64,000 bases of DNA from assembly GCF_001426865.1 (NCBI RefSeq), contig NZ_LMFO01000029.1, positions 471,335-535,334 on the forward strand, in the 5' to 3' direction. This document shows positions 1 to 8,731 of this stretch, piece by piece. Source of the DNA: Paenibacillus sp. Root52 (lineage in GTDB: Bacteria > Bacillota > Bacilli > Paenibacillales > Paenibacillaceae). A program made the position numbers and the translations under genes. Below the pieces are notes generated by a model. The model did not search any database, was not told where the DNA came from, and saw only the letters and a program-made list of their open reading frames with translations. Each line of letters starts with the position of its first letter. The stretch's first letter is position 1.

Positions 1-51
1 GACAAAGCAGCAGTTGCATCTGAAATGCAACGTCTTGTACGCCAAGGCTAA
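1..51 (+). CDS. hxlA: 3-hexulose-6-phosphate synthase, C-terminal end only (partial)
   Basis: Frame 1 is open from the window edge for 16 codons (ending MQRLVRQG) and stops with TAA at 49-51, five bases before the hxlB start. An open frame running straight into an hxlB start fits the usual hxlA-hxlB order of the ribulose monophosphate pathway, where HxlA condenses formaldehyde with ribulose 5-phosphate to hexulose 6-phosphate. The fragment is too short to recognise by sequence alone, so the name rests on context. Confidence 0.55.
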   Translation, partial: DKAAVASEMQRLVRQG

Positions 52-55
52 GCAT

Positions 56-619
56 ATGAGCACAAACCAATACGCAGCAGATATCTTGAAGGAGCTGGAG
101 CGTACACTGAGCCAGATCGACGATGCAGAAATGCAGACGATGGCTGAGCATATTCTGGCCGCTGAACAGATCTTTGTCGCAGGTGCAGGTAGATCTGGTC
201 TGATGGGTAAAGCTTTTGCCATGAGATTGATGCAAATGGGTCTTCGGGTCTATGTGGTAGGCGAGACCGTTACACCGGGTATTAGTCCGAAGGATTTCCT
301 GCTGTTATGCTCAGGATCAGGGGAGACAGGCAGTCTAGCAGCGATGGCTCAAAAGGCTAACAAAGCTGGAGCACCTGTCGGTCTCATTACCATTAAACCA
401 GAGTCTACAATTGGACAAATTGCAGATTCAGTAGTACGCATCCCGGCTTCAGCCAAAGAGGATACCGCCACTGCTGGAGCGGCAGTTACGATTCAGCCAA
501 TGGGTTCCTTGTTTGAACAGGGATTGTTACTAGGCATGGATGCACTGGTTCTTACGTTGATGGAAATGAAGAGTATGACCGGAGCAGACATGTTTGGACG
601 CCACGCTAACCTTGAATAG
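56..619 (+). CDS. hxlB: 6-phospho-3-hexuloisomerase
   Basis: A 187-residue SIS-domain protein, the usual size of bacterial HxlB. It converts D-arabino-3-hexulose 6-phosphate to fructose 6-phosphate, the second step of formaldehyde fixation and detoxification in the cytosol. The sugar-phosphate fold shows GAGRSG near residues 42-47, a CSGSGETGS phosphate loop near 85-93, and the family ending MFGRHANLE. I place the start at ATG 56 (MSTNQYAADI); an in-frame ATG further upstream would overlap the preceding gene. It follows the hxlA end by four bases, so the two are probably translated together. A hairpin terminator at 668-705 ends the unit. The likely regulator, hxlR, lies downstream on the same strand, whereas in B. 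subtilis it is divergent from hxlAB. Confidence 0.93.
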   Translation: MSTNQYAADILKELERTLSQIDDAEMQTMAEHILAAEQIFVAGAGRSGLMGKAFAMRLMQMGLRVYVVGETVTPGISPKDFLLLCSGSGETGSLAAMAQKANKAGAPVGLITIKPESTIGQIADSVVRIPASAKEDTATAGAAVTIQPMGSLFEQGLLLGMDALVLTLMEMKSMTGADMFGRHANLE

Positions 620-667
620 TAGATTTGTCATCGTGTTCGATGAAATGCAATAAATAGATCGATGGAA

Positions 668-705
668 GACCGGAAACCTTTGAATGCAAAGGCTCCGGTC
701 TTTTT
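668..705 (+). terminator. Rho-independent terminator after hxlAB
   Basis: GACCGGA (668-674) pairs with TCCGGTC (694-700), with an inner CCTTT/AAAGG pairing, followed by TTTTT at 701-705. The rest of 620-899 holds no gene that I can see. Confidence 0.85.
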
Positions 706-899
706 CCATGGAAGTGAACCAGCAGTCTAATTTTTCGTCTGACTTTGCTTCTTGCCCCTGCTGTAGTAGAATTAATAACAAGCTTCATTTTACAGAATGT
801 ACTTATTATGATGTATGAAACGACGAGCTTACTTGTGTGCATTGTGCATATGATAGGTGTTGTTCGCGATATACGATTTGGAGATAGGGGGCTCGGTGA

Positions 900-1256
900 A
901 TGGCATCCGAAGTCAAGGAACGGATTAACCTGAAAGAGATCAATTGTGAGAAGGAACTAACGCTAGCTGTTATTGGCGGCAAATGGAAATTGATCATTCT
1001 ATGGCACTTAGGATTGGAAGGTACTAAACGATTCAGTGAGTTGAAACGACTGATCCCTCATATTACGCAGAAAATGCTGACTAACCAGCTGCGTGAACTA
1101 GAGGAAGATCAATTAATTGAGCGTAAAGTATACGCTGAGGTACCTCCACGTGTGGAGTACACCCTGACAGATCATGGACAGAGTCTGATGCCGGTACTAC
1201 ATGCGATGTATAACTGGGGTAAGAACTATGGTGAGAATGTCATCTGGAAGGCATAA
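900..1256 (+). CDS. hxlR: HxlR-family winged-helix transcriptional regulator
   Basis: A 118-residue DUF24/HxlR-type winged helix. The hallmark stretch CEKELTLAVIGGKWKLIILW (about residues 16-35) is followed by a recognition region (FSELKRLIPHITQKMLTNQLRELE) and a wing (VPPRVEYTLTDHG). HxlR is the formaldehyde-responsive activator of hxlAB in B. subtilis, through a conserved Cys near the N-terminus; the matching Cys here is about residue 16. The start is ATG 900, with a GGGGG ribosome site just upstream. Its position next to hxlB supports the function, but many genomes carry several HxlR paralogues, so the family is firmer than the gene name. Confidence 0.82.
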   Translation: MASEVKERINLKEINCEKELTLAVIGGKWKLIILWHLGLEGTKRFSELKRLIPHITQKMLTNQLRELEEDQLIERKVYAEVPPRVEYTLTDHGQSLMPVLHAMYNWGKNYGENVIWKA

Positions 1257-1341
1257 TTGCCTCCGTAAGCAATATCATCTGGGATCGCTTAATACTTACA
1301 TCGAATATATTTATGTTAGAAAATAGTATAGAAATTACTTC

Positions 1342-1388
1342 AATCGCAGGATTCGTATAGGACACACTCCATAACCTGCGATTTTTTT
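1342..1388 (+). terminator. Rho-independent terminator after hxlR
   Basis: AATCGCAGG (1342-1350) pairs perfectly with CCTGCGATT (1375-1383), followed by a T run to 1388. Confidence 0.85.
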
Positions 1389-1540
1389 AACGTTCTGAAC
1401 ATAGCCTGAGACGAGATGTTGCTTTTATAAATTGAACAAAATTTGAATCAAAAGTCTCAATTTAGGAGATGTCAGGTATACTTGCTCTCAATATGATAGG
1501 ATGAGAGATATTGTAAATGTTAGGAGGATGAACAATAACG

Positions 1541-3343
1541 ATGGAAAAAATACGTACACGCGCTGAAGTCGCGGAGGAAACAACCTGGAATTTGCAAGAT
1601 TTATTTGCCACCGACGCAGAATGGGAAGCAGAGCTTAGATCTCTCCCTGAAGCGGCTGCACATGTCGAAACATTCAAAGGTCGCTTAGGTGAAGGTGCAG
1701 AACAGTTATTGGCTTGTCTCGATGCCTTAGAAGCGCTTCAGGAACGGATCGTAAAGACCGCTTCGTATGCTCGACTGAAGCAGTCTGAAGACAGTACGAA
1801 TTCTGTAAATATTGAAAATTCTGCGAAAGCAGGGGACATCCTCTCTCATTTGTCATCGTCGTTGTCCTTTGTTCATTCTGAGATTACAGATCTTCCTGAA
1901 GGTACAGTGGAACGATATATAGAGGAGCTTCCAGGTCTCCGGAATTATGCTCGCAGTTTGAATCGATTAATTAAAGACAAAAAACATCGCTTATCTCCCG
2001 AAACCGAGAAGGTACTTGCTTCACTTGGAGAGGTATTGGATTCACCGTACCGGATCTATCTGCGAGGTAAACTAGCAGATATGAAGTTTGATGATGCGCT
2101 CGATGAGGAAGACAACAAACGTCCATTGTCTTGGTCTTTTTATGAGAATAATTATGAAATGTCTTCGGATACGAAGCTACGTCGCTCAGCCTATGCGGCA
2201 TTCAGTGCCAAACTGAACGATTACAAAAATACGTTCGCTGAAGGTTATGCCGCAGAAGTGAAAAAACAGGTCGTGATGTCCCGGTTAAGGGGTTATGACG
2301 ATGTGACGGACATGCTCCTTAATTCACAACAAGTGAGCAAAGAAATGTACAATAACGTGCTGGATATTATCCAGAAGGAACTTGCACCACATATGCGAAG
2401 ACTTGCTGCGCTTAAGAAAAGAGAACTCGGTTTGGACAAGTTAATGTTCTGTGATCTGAAGGCTCCTCTTGATCCAGAATTCAGTCCAGCGATAACCTAT
2501 GAAGAAGCATGTAAGTTAATTCAAGAAGCACTTGCTGTGCTTGGACCAGAATATGGTGAGATTGTAGAGCGGGCATTCAATGATCGCTGGGTGGACTATG
2601 CGGATAATGCAGGTAAATCGACCGGAGCGTTCTGTTCCTCGATCTACGGTGCACACTCGTATATTCTCATCTCTTGGGCAAATAACATGCGCGGAGCATT
2701 TACACTTGCTCATGAAGTGGGACATGCTGGACATTTCATGCTTGCTGGACGTTACCAGAGTCTGACCAATACCAGACCCTCGTTATATTTCATAGAAGCG
2801 CCTTCAACAATGAATGAAATGTTGCTCGCAGACCATCTACTTCAAAAATCCGATAATCCGAGAATGCGGCGCTGGGTTATTTTACAGCTTCTCAATACGT
2901 ATTATCATAACTTTGTTACGCATCTATTAGAAGGTGAACTGCAGCGTCGTGTCTACGCTCTGGCAACCAAGGATCAACCGATTACAGCCCAAACCTTGAG
3001 CCAGCTCAAAGGTGATATTCTCTCCGAGTTCTGGGGGCCGGAACTGGTCATTGACGAAGGTGCGAAGTTGACCTGGATGAGACAACCTCATTATTACATG
3101 GGATTATATCCATACACCTATGCGGCTGGCCTAACTGCATCCACTGCCGCCGCTGTACGTATACGTGAAGAAGGACAACCGGCAGTGGATCGCTGGCTCG
3201 AAGCACTTAAGTCGGGTGGAAGCCTTGATCCGCAGGAATTAATGAAGCTTGCTGGTGTGGATATGTCCGGGCCAGAACCCATTCGCTCGGCTGTAGCTTA
3301 TGTTGGCAGTCTGGTCGATGAACTCGAACGTCTGTATTCCTAA
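1541..3343 (+). CDS. pepF: M3-family oligoendopeptidase F
   Basis: A 600-residue zinc metallopeptidase of the M3B (PepF) family, the usual length. These are cytosolic enzymes that cut short peptides of roughly 6-20 residues. The active site LAHEVGHAGH has HExxH at residues 391-395, and the third zinc ligand is expected in the following EAPSTMNEMLLADH helix. The N-terminal PepF helical domain and a C-terminal LDPQELMKLAGVDM stretch are both present. The start is ATG 1541, behind TTAGGAGG (1523-1530). The gene stands alone between two hairpins (1342-1388 and 3391-3425). A second, less similar M3 peptidase lies at 39615-41309. Confidence 0.93.
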   Translation: MEKIRTRAEVAEETTWNLQDLFATDAEWEAELRSLPEAAAHVETFKGRLGEGAEQLLACLDALEALQERIVKTASYARLKQSEDSTNSVNIENSAKAGDILSHLSSSLSFVHSEITDLPEGTVERYIEELPGLRNYARSLNRLIKDKKHRLSPETEKVLASLGEVLDSPYRIYLRGKLADMKFDDALDEEDNKRPLSWSFYENNYEMSSDTKLRRSAYAAFSAKLNDYKNTFAEGYAAEVKKQVVMSRLRGYDDVTDMLLNSQQVSKEMYNNVLDIIQKELAPHMRRLAALKKRELGLDKLMFCDLKAPLDPEFSPAITYEEACKLIQEALAVLGPEYGEIVERAFNDRWVDYADNAGKSTGAFCSSIYGAHSYILISWANNMRGAFTLAHEVGHAGHFMLAGRYQSLTNTRPSLYFIEAPSTMNEMLLADHLLQKSDNPRMRRWVILQLLNTYYHNFVTHLLEGELQRRVYALATKDQPITAQTLSQLKGDILSEFWGPELVIDEGAKLTWMRQPHYYMGLYPYTYAAGLTASTAAAVRIREEGQPAVDRWLEALKSGGSLDPQELMKLAGVDMSGPEPIRSAVAYVGSLVDELERLYS

Positions 3344-3390
3344 CTAGAGTCATATAGTATATGGACGGACAAGGTAAGTAGATTAATTAC

Positions 3391-3425
3391 ATGCACCGTC
3401 TCCTTGAAATTGGAGGCGGTGCATC
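3391..3425 (+). terminator. Stem-loop terminator after pepF
   Basis: ATGCACCG-TCTCC (3391-3403) pairs with GGAGG-CGGTGCAT (3412-3424), 12 of 13 pairs plus one G-U. The T tract after it is weak (CTCATTT). Confidence 0.65.
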
Positions 3426-3470
3426 TCATTTCTAGCGAAAGGAACGATGATGAATGAGTTTACAACGTAA

Positions 3471-3965
3471 ATGTTCATCTCTGGTGCATTAACTATGGAT
3501 GGGTTCGGTGTCTTTGGCGACATGAATGGTGTACCAGGATTTGAGGGCAGTCAAGGCGGTTTCTTTTCAGGATTTGGCTCATTCGAGATGCTGAGCGCAT
3601 GGATACCAATCATGTTTGGTGTGGTGTTTGTGGGAATTGCGGGAATTATTGCTTATGTGATCATTTCTAACTTACGCACCTGGTCTGCCAACAATGCTGC
3701 TGCATTGCTCACATTACATTCCACAATCGTGGCGAAACGGACGCAGGTAAGAGGAGGAGGAAATAGCAGAGCTTCAACTCATTATTACGTGACCTTTGAA
3801 CTGGATAACGGAGAACGTATTGAACTGTTGGTTGGAGGCAGTGATTATGGAGCCTTGGTCGAAAGAGATCAGGGAATGCTTACCTATCAGGGAAGTAGAT
3901 TTAAGCATTTTGAACGAGATCTACAGCAGCAGTCCGGGATCAGTACTGGACGTTTCTATACGTAA
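3471..3965 (+). CDS. DUF2500-like single-pass membrane protein
   Basis: The start at ATG 3471 gives 164 residues. A Gly/Phe-rich N-terminus (about 10-38) is followed by one hydrophobic segment (about 43-66, IMFGVVFVGIAGIIAYVIIS) and a soluble beta-rich domain with HSTIVAKRTQV, THYYVTFELDNGERIEL and GMLTYQGSRFKHFER. That layout (one TM, then an OB-like beta domain on thioredoxin-sized scale) matches the DUF2500 family, whose function is unknown. The start is uncertain. No good ribosome site lies close to ATG 3471. AAAGGAACG at 3438-3446 instead serves an in-frame mini-ORF (3447-3470) that stops immediately before 3471. ATG 3495 (MDGFGVFG) is the next option. Confidence 0.7.
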   Translation: MFISGALTMDGFGVFGDMNGVPGFEGSQGGFFSGFGSFEMLSAWIPIMFGVVFVGIAGIIAYVIISNLRTWSANNAAALLTLHSTIVAKRTQVRGGGNSRASTHYYVTFELDNGERIELLVGGSDYGALVERDQGMLTYQGSRFKHFERDLQQQSGISTGRFYT

Positions 3966-3978
3966 ATAAGAGAATGGT

Positions 3979-4007
3979 GGCTCCTTCTAGGTGAAAGGAG
4001 TCTTTTT
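3979..4007 (+). terminator. Rho-independent terminator
   Basis: GGCTCCTT (3979-3986) pairs with AAGGAGTC (3995-4002), with one G-U, followed by TTTTT. Confidence 0.7.
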
Positions 4008-4038
4008 GTATTCAGCAAAAAGAAAGAAACACAGGGTA

Positions 4039-4052
4039 TTCAAACGCTTACA
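4039..4052 (+). promoter_or_regulatory. Possible cre (CcpA) site upstream of rhaB
   Basis: TTCAAACGCTTACA matches the cre consensus TGWAANCGNTNWCA at 12 of 14 positions and sits just before a possible -10 (TATACT, 4060-4065). Catabolite repression of a rhamnose gene would be expected, but the match is imperfect. Confidence 0.35.
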
Positions 4053-4216
4053 ACAATGATATACTCGTAAAATAAAGCTAAACAGTATAAAACAAAAATA
4101 AACAAACAACAAAATACATGCCAAAGTACAGAAAAATGAAGTCAGCGATTGACAGAGAGTCATCAGATAAAGAAATTCCTCATTATACAATGATATAGAA
4201 AGGTGGGTATATAGCC

Positions 4217-5710
4217 GTGAGTGTACTGGCGTATGATTTGGGCGCAAGCAGTGGCAGGGCGCTTCTTGGGCATCTGAATGATCGAGGCATTGAGACGCTC
4301 GAAATCCATCGATTCAAGAATGAACCGGTGAAGGTCGGAGAGCGGATGCATTGGGATATCCTGCGGTTACATCATGAGTTACTGACAGGATTGAATCTAG
4401 TGAAGCAGTCGGGAGAGCAGCCGGAGAGCTTGGCTATCGATTCTTGGGCTGTGGATTATGGGTTGCTAGGTAGTAATGGCGAACTGTTAGGTAATCCGTA
4501 TCATTACCGTGATGCACAGTTTAGCGGCATGATGGAGCGGGTGCAAGAAGAATTAACACCGGAGGCAATATTCGAGCGTACGGGAATTCAATTTCTTAGT
4601 TTTAATACGATATATCAGTTAGCTACACTTCGTCGCCATCATTCGCCGTTGCTTAATGAAGCAGAACGCTTTCTGATGATTCCTGATCTGCTTCGTTACT
4701 TTTTGACAGGGGAAGCTGTGAATGAATTTACGAACGCAACAACAACTCAGCTATATAACCCAACAAAGGGTCAATGGGATCGCGAGCTATTGGCGCATAT
4801 TGGCATATCCGATAAGTTATTCGGTGAGGTCGTGATGCCGGGAACGCACATAGGTCAGGTTCGAAACAGTATATGTAGTGATCTGGGGATCTCCGCCATT
4901 CCGGTGATTGCGGTTGCAGAGCATGATACAGGTTCAGCTGTTGTAGCAGTACCTGCTACGGAGCGATCATTTGCTTACCTTAGTTGTGGAACGTGGTCAT
5001 TAATGGGCACTGAGATTGATCAACCTGCCATTAGCGCAGAGAGCTTGGCGTTGAATTTCACGAATGAAGGCGGGGCAGGAGGTACGTTCCGACTACTCAA
5101 GAACATTATGGGGCTTTGGATATTACAGGAGTGCATGCGTGAGTGGGAGCGTCAAGGACAAGCGATCAGTTATGCTGAATTGTTAGCGAAGGCAGAACGC
5201 TCGACGCCATTTGCGAGTCTTTTTGACCCGGATGATGATCTGTTCCTTGCTGCTGGCGATATGACGACACGCATACAAAAATATTGCCGGGATACGGGGC
5301 AGGCGCAACCTCAAGATCAAGGCGCGATTGCTCGTTCGATTTTGGAGAGTCTTGCACTGAAATATCGAAGAGTTCTGGGATGGACTGAACAGCTCTCCAA
5401 ACAATCTTTTAACGGATTGCATATGGTGGGTGGCGGTATTCAGAATCGTTTATTATGTCAGTGGACAGCGAATTCAATTGGCAAACCGGTATGGGCTGGC
5501 CCCGCAGAGGGAAGTGCAATCGGAAATATGGCGGTGCAGTGGATGGCAAGTGGTGCCTTTAAAGATATTTGGGAAGCTCGCAGAGCCATTCGTGATTCAT
5601 TCCCGATTACAACGTATGAACCACATGACAGGACAACTTGGGAAGAAGCGTATTGCAGATTCATACGTATCACAGATTCATTCCGGGCTCAAGCTGAGAG
5701 CGAGGTGTAA
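4217..5710 (+). CDS. rhaB: Rhamnulokinase (FGGY family)
   Basis: A 497-residue FGGY carbohydrate kinase that phosphorylates L-rhamnulose to rhamnulose 1-phosphate in the cytosol. The N-terminal ATP loop is YDLGASSGRALLG (about residues 5-17). The domain-II phosphate motif is AYLSCGTWSLMGTE (about 253-266), and the adenosine motif GGGIQNRLLCQ is near 403-413. RhaB-typical blocks such as SFNTIYQL and LMIPDLLRYFLTGE are visible. The start is GTG 4217, preceded by AAAGGTGGG. The stop is one base before the next gene, so it is co-transcribed with the DeoR regulator and probably with lutABC. Rhamnose isomerase and rhamnulose-1-phosphate aldolase genes are not in the window. Confidence 0.9.
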   Translation: MSVLAYDLGASSGRALLGHLNDRGIETLEIHRFKNEPVKVGERMHWDILRLHHELLTGLNLVKQSGEQPESLAIDSWAVDYGLLGSNGELLGNPYHYRDAQFSGMMERVQEELTPEAIFERTGIQFLSFNTIYQLATLRRHHSPLLNEAERFLMIPDLLRYFLTGEAVNEFTNATTTQLYNPTKGQWDRELLAHIGISDKLFGEVVMPGTHIGQVRNSICSDLGISAIPVIAVAEHDTGSAVVAVPATERSFAYLSCGTWSLMGTEIDQPAISAESLALNFTNEGGAGGTFRLLKNIMGLWILQECMREWERQGQAISYAELLAKAERSTPFASLFDPDDDLFLAAGDMTTRIQKYCRDTGQAQPQDQGAIARSILESLALKYRRVLGWTEQLSKQSFNGLHMVGGGIQNRLLCQWTANSIGKPVWAGPAEGSAIGNMAVQWMASGAFKDIWEARRAIRDSFPITTYEPHDRTTWEEAYCRFIRITDSFRAQAESEV

Positions 5711-5711
5711 C

Positions 5712-6473
5712 ATGCTAGCAGCAGAGCGGTATGACCGGATTGTAGAGTTGGTTAATGCAACCGGCAGTATGCGTGTATCCGAACTGAGTGAACATTGCCG
5801 TGTGACGGAAGAAACCATTCGTCGCGATCTGGATCGATTAGAGCAAGCCGGACGGTTGAAACGTTCTCATGGCGGGGCGGTTAGCATCAAGGAGGATCAA
5901 CCAGAGATTCCATATCGGGTGAGAGAAACGACGCATGCGGAAGAAAAGAAACGGATTGCCTTGGCGGCGGTATCCATGATCCGCCCCGGTGATCGCATTC
6001 TGCTAGATGCCAGTACAACGGCAGGTTACATGGCCGCTAATATGCCAGATATCCCGCTTACGGTGTTAACTAACTCGATTCAAGTAGCTACAGAGCTGAG
6101 TAGCAAGGATCGAATCGAAGTGATCTCCACAGGAGGACAGTTGGCTGGACGTTCGTTGTCTTTTGTAGGGCCGCTTGCGGAGCGTTCCTTGGAGACATAT
6201 CACGTTGATAAATTATTCTTGTCTTGCAAAGGCGTTCATCTGGAGAGCGGAGGTATTAGCGAGTCCAATGAGCTTCAGGCTAGATTGAAGCAGAAGATGG
6301 TTGCCATATCGGATCAAGTTATTCTACTTGCAGACACAAGCAAGTTCGGTGTCCGTGCCTTTGCTCGTGTAACTGAGCTTAGCGATGTTCACGCAATCAT
6401 CACGGATCAGCCGTTAGCAGACGATCTCATGGATCGGATGAGTGGATATAACATAGAATTAACGATTGTTTAA
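5712..6473 (+). CDS. DeoR-family transcriptional repressor (RhaR-like)
   Basis: A 253-residue DeoR/GlpR-type regulator. The helix-turn-helix spans about residues 4-56 (RVSELSEHCRVTEETIRRDL, then RSHGGAV). The DeoR C-terminal sugar-phosphate sensor follows, with LDASTTAGYMA, LTNSIQVATEL, GGQLAGRSLSFVGPLAE and LLADTSKFG. The start is ATG 5712, two bases after the rhaB stop, behind GAGCGAGG. In B. subtilis the rhamnose genes are controlled by a DeoR protein (RhaR) that senses L-rhamnulose 1-phosphate. Position makes the same role likely here, and it may also reach the downstream lutABC genes; that extension is inference. Confidence 0.87.
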   Translation: MLAAERYDRIVELVNATGSMRVSELSEHCRVTEETIRRDLDRLEQAGRLKRSHGGAVSIKEDQPEIPYRVRETTHAEEKKRIALAAVSMIRPGDRILLDASTTAGYMAANMPDIPLTVLTNSIQVATELSSKDRIEVISTGGQLAGRSLSFVGPLAERSLETYHVDKLFLSCKGVHLESGGISESNELQARLKQKMVAISDQVILLADTSKFGVRAFARVTELSDVHAIITDQPLADDLMDRMSGYNIELTIV

Positions 6474-6491
6474 GAGATGGAGGGCGTAATC

Positions 6492-7220
6492 ATGAAAGTC
6501 TCCTTGTTTATTACCTGTCTAAGTGATGCCATCTATCCTCGTGTTGGAGAAGCGATGGTTAGATTACTTGCCGCTCATGGCGTTCGATTGCATTTCCCAC
6601 CTGTACAAACGTGTTGTGGTCAGCCTTCATATAATAGTGGCTATTGGGATGAGACACGGGTGGCAGCCAAAACGATTTTGGAAGCGTTTGATGACAGTGA
6701 TTTTGTTGTGTGTCCTTCAGGCTCATGTACGTATATGATTCATCATTATCCTGAACTATTTGCCGATGAACCAGAATGGCTGGAAAAGGCCAAAAGACTT
6801 GAAGCGAAGGCATATGAATTTACACAATTCCTTGTCCAAGTGTTAGGGATTACCGATGTCGGAGCACATTTCCCACATAAGGTAACTTATCATCCATCCT
6901 GTCACGGTAGCCGTCTGCTCGGGGTAAAAGATGAACCAATGGCTCTGTTATCTGCGGTAAAAGGATTGGAGTTTGTTCCGCTCCCGTTCAGTGAAGATTG
7001 CTGCGGGTTCGGGGGCACGTTTGCTATCAAAATGTCTGATATCTCTGGAGCGATGGTTACAGAGAAAGTCGATCATATCAAAGAAACAGATGCTGAGGTA
7101 TTAGTTGGACTTGATATGGCATGTCTAATGAATATCGCAGGCAATCTACGATACCGCAACGAACCGGTGCGTGTGATGCACTTGGCCGAATTGCTGTATG
7201 AGGGGGTGCAGACCGGATGA
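6492..7220 (+). CDS. lutA: L-lactate utilisation protein LutA (CCG-domain Fe-S subunit)
   Basis: A 242-residue protein with two CCG cysteine-rich domains. The first runs from TCCGQPSYNSG (about residue 40) to CPSGSC (near 80). The second has YHPSCHGSRLL, then EDCCGFGGTF and GLDMACLMN. CCG domains bind unusual Fe-S clusters, as in heterodisulfide reductase and GlpC. LutA, LutB and LutC together oxidise L-lactate to pyruvate at the membrane in B. subtilis. I start at ATG 6492 (MKVSLFITCL), behind GGAGGG at 6480-6485. The end overlaps lutB by four bases (ATGA), so translation is coupled. The gene lies 18 bases after the DeoR regulator. Confidence 0.95.
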   Translation: MKVSLFITCLSDAIYPRVGEAMVRLLAAHGVRLHFPPVQTCCGQPSYNSGYWDETRVAAKTILEAFDDSDFVVCPSGSCTYMIHHYPELFADEPEWLEKAKRLEAKAYEFTQFLVQVLGITDVGAHFPHKVTYHPSCHGSRLLGVKDEPMALLSAVKGLEFVPLPFSEDCCGFGGTFAIKMSDISGAMVTEKVDHIKETDAEVLVGLDMACLMNIAGNLRYRNEPVRVMHLAELLYEGVQTG

Positions 7221-8731
7221 GCCAGCCAGGTGTAATGGATGTTACGGTAAAGGAACGTGCTGAACTAGCATTGAACGATGATTTTTTACGTAAAGCCGTA
7301 AGGTTCACGACCGAACGTTTACGTAATGGGAAGAAGTCGGCATCCGAGGAGCATGGTAACTGGGATGAATGGCGCGAGCGTGGACGTCAGATTCGTCTGC
7401 ATACAATCGCTTATTTGGATTATTATCTGAATGAGTTCGTAAATAATGCACGTGCAAACGGGGTTCATATTCATTTTGCAGAATCCTCTGCACAGGCGGC
7501 TGCCATTGCCCTAGATATCGCGGTTCATAATGATGCTGCGTCTGTTGTGAAGTCAAAGTCCATGGTCTCAGAAGAAGTTCATTTGAATCATGCCTTGGAA
7601 TCGGCAGGGATCGAGGCGATTGAGACGGATCTAGGTGAGTACATCATCCAATTGGCTGGTGAAGCCCCATCTCATATCGTTATTCCCGCCATTCATAAGA
7701 ACCGATACCAGATTGCTGATCTCTTGTCCAAAGAAGCAGGCGAAATTCTAGAGCCGGACACGACCGTGCTTGCTGGCTTTGTTCGCAAAAAGCTGCGTGA
7801 GAAGTTCCTTGAAGCTGAGATTGGCATGACAGGCTGTAATTTTGCTATCGCAGAAACAGGATCCATGGTGCTATTCGAAAATGAAGGTAATGCTCGGATG
7901 GTATCCACGGTACCCAAAACACAAATAACACTGATGGGAATGGAACGGATTATCCCTTCGTGGACAGACCTGGAAGTGATGGCTACGCTATTGCCACGTT
8001 CGGCAACAGGTCAGAAGCTTACGATGTATATGTCTGGTATAACCGGTCCTCGTCGTAGTGAAGATGGGGATGGCCCAGATGAAATGCACATTATTATAGT
8101 AGACAACGGTCGTTCCCTTCAACTCGGTGACCCAGAATTTCAGGAATTGCTGAACTGTATTCGCTGCGGTGCTTGTCTTAATGCTTGCCCGGTCTACCGT
8201 CATATCGGTGGTCACGCCTATGGGGGAACATATAGTGGGCCAATCGGTGCTGTGCTGACACCAGCATTGAATGGCAACATTGATGAATGGAATGATATTG
8301 CAAGTGCTTCAAGTTTGTGCGGAGCATGTTATGAGGCGTGCCCAGTCAAAATTCCGCTCCATGATATGCTCGTGTATTTACGTAGACGCAAGGTGGAAGA
8401 AGGTCATGGCAACAAGCTTGAAAGTGCAGGCATGAAAGGGTTCGCCGCGGTTGTATCCAATTCCAAACGATTCAGCGCGGCCTTACGTCTCGGACAGTTG
8501 GGTCAGAAAGCAGTTGTACGTAACGACGGTATATCACTTAAGATCGGCCCGCTAAAAGGATGGAATAGTTACCGGGTTGCACCGAGTCTAGCGAAACGTT
8601 CCTTCCGGCAACAATGGAACAAGCTGGATCAAGAAATGAATCTGGAGCCGAAGAAGATGGATGCATCCGTCCAGAATCGCATGGAGCGGATCCTGCGTGA
8701 ACGTACGGAAGGAGGCGGTAAGCATGAGTAG
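7217..8731 (+). CDS. lutB: L-lactate utilisation protein LutB (4Fe-4S / LUD domain)
   Basis: A 504-residue Fe-S protein, slightly longer than B. subtilis LutB. The LUD (DUF162) domain occupies about residues 70-300, with GCNFAIAETGSMVLFENEGN and TLLPRSATGQKLT. The ferredoxin part has CIRCGACLNACPVY near 313 and CGACYEACPVKIP near 370, enough for two 4Fe-4S clusters. It passes electrons from lactate in the LutABC complex. The ATG at 7217 overlaps the lutA stop, and the stop at 8729-8731 overlaps the lutC start by eight bases. All expected Cys residues are present. Confidence 0.95.
   Translation: MSQPGVMDVTVKERAELALNDDFLRKAVRFTTERLRNGKKSASEEHGNWDEWRERGRQIRLHTIAYLDYYLNEFVNNARANGVHIHFAESSAQAAAIALDIAVHNDAASVVKSKSMVSEEVHLNHALESAGIEAIETDLGEYIIQLAGEAPSHIVIPAIHKNRYQIADLLSKEAGEILEPDTTVLAGFVRKKLREKFLEAEIGMTGCNFAIAETGSMVLFENEGNARMVSTVPKTQITLMGMERIIPSWTDLEVMATLLPRSATGQKLTMYMSGITGPRRSEDGDGPDEMHIIIVDNGRSLQLGDPEFQELLNCIRCGACLNACPVYRHIGGHAYGGTYSGPIGAVLTPALNGNIDEWNDIASASSLCGACYEACPVKIPLHDMLVYLRRRKVEEGHGNKLESAGMKGFAAVVSNSKRFSAALRLGQLGQKAVVRNDGISLKIGPLKGWNSYRVAPSLAKRSFRQQWNKLDQEMNLEPKKMDASVQNRMERILRERTEGGGKHE

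Noticed and set aside
5430..5711. N-terminal extension of the DeoR gene into rhaB
   Set aside because: ATG 5712 has a ribosome site and gives the standard DeoR length; the extension is the end of rhaB in another frame.
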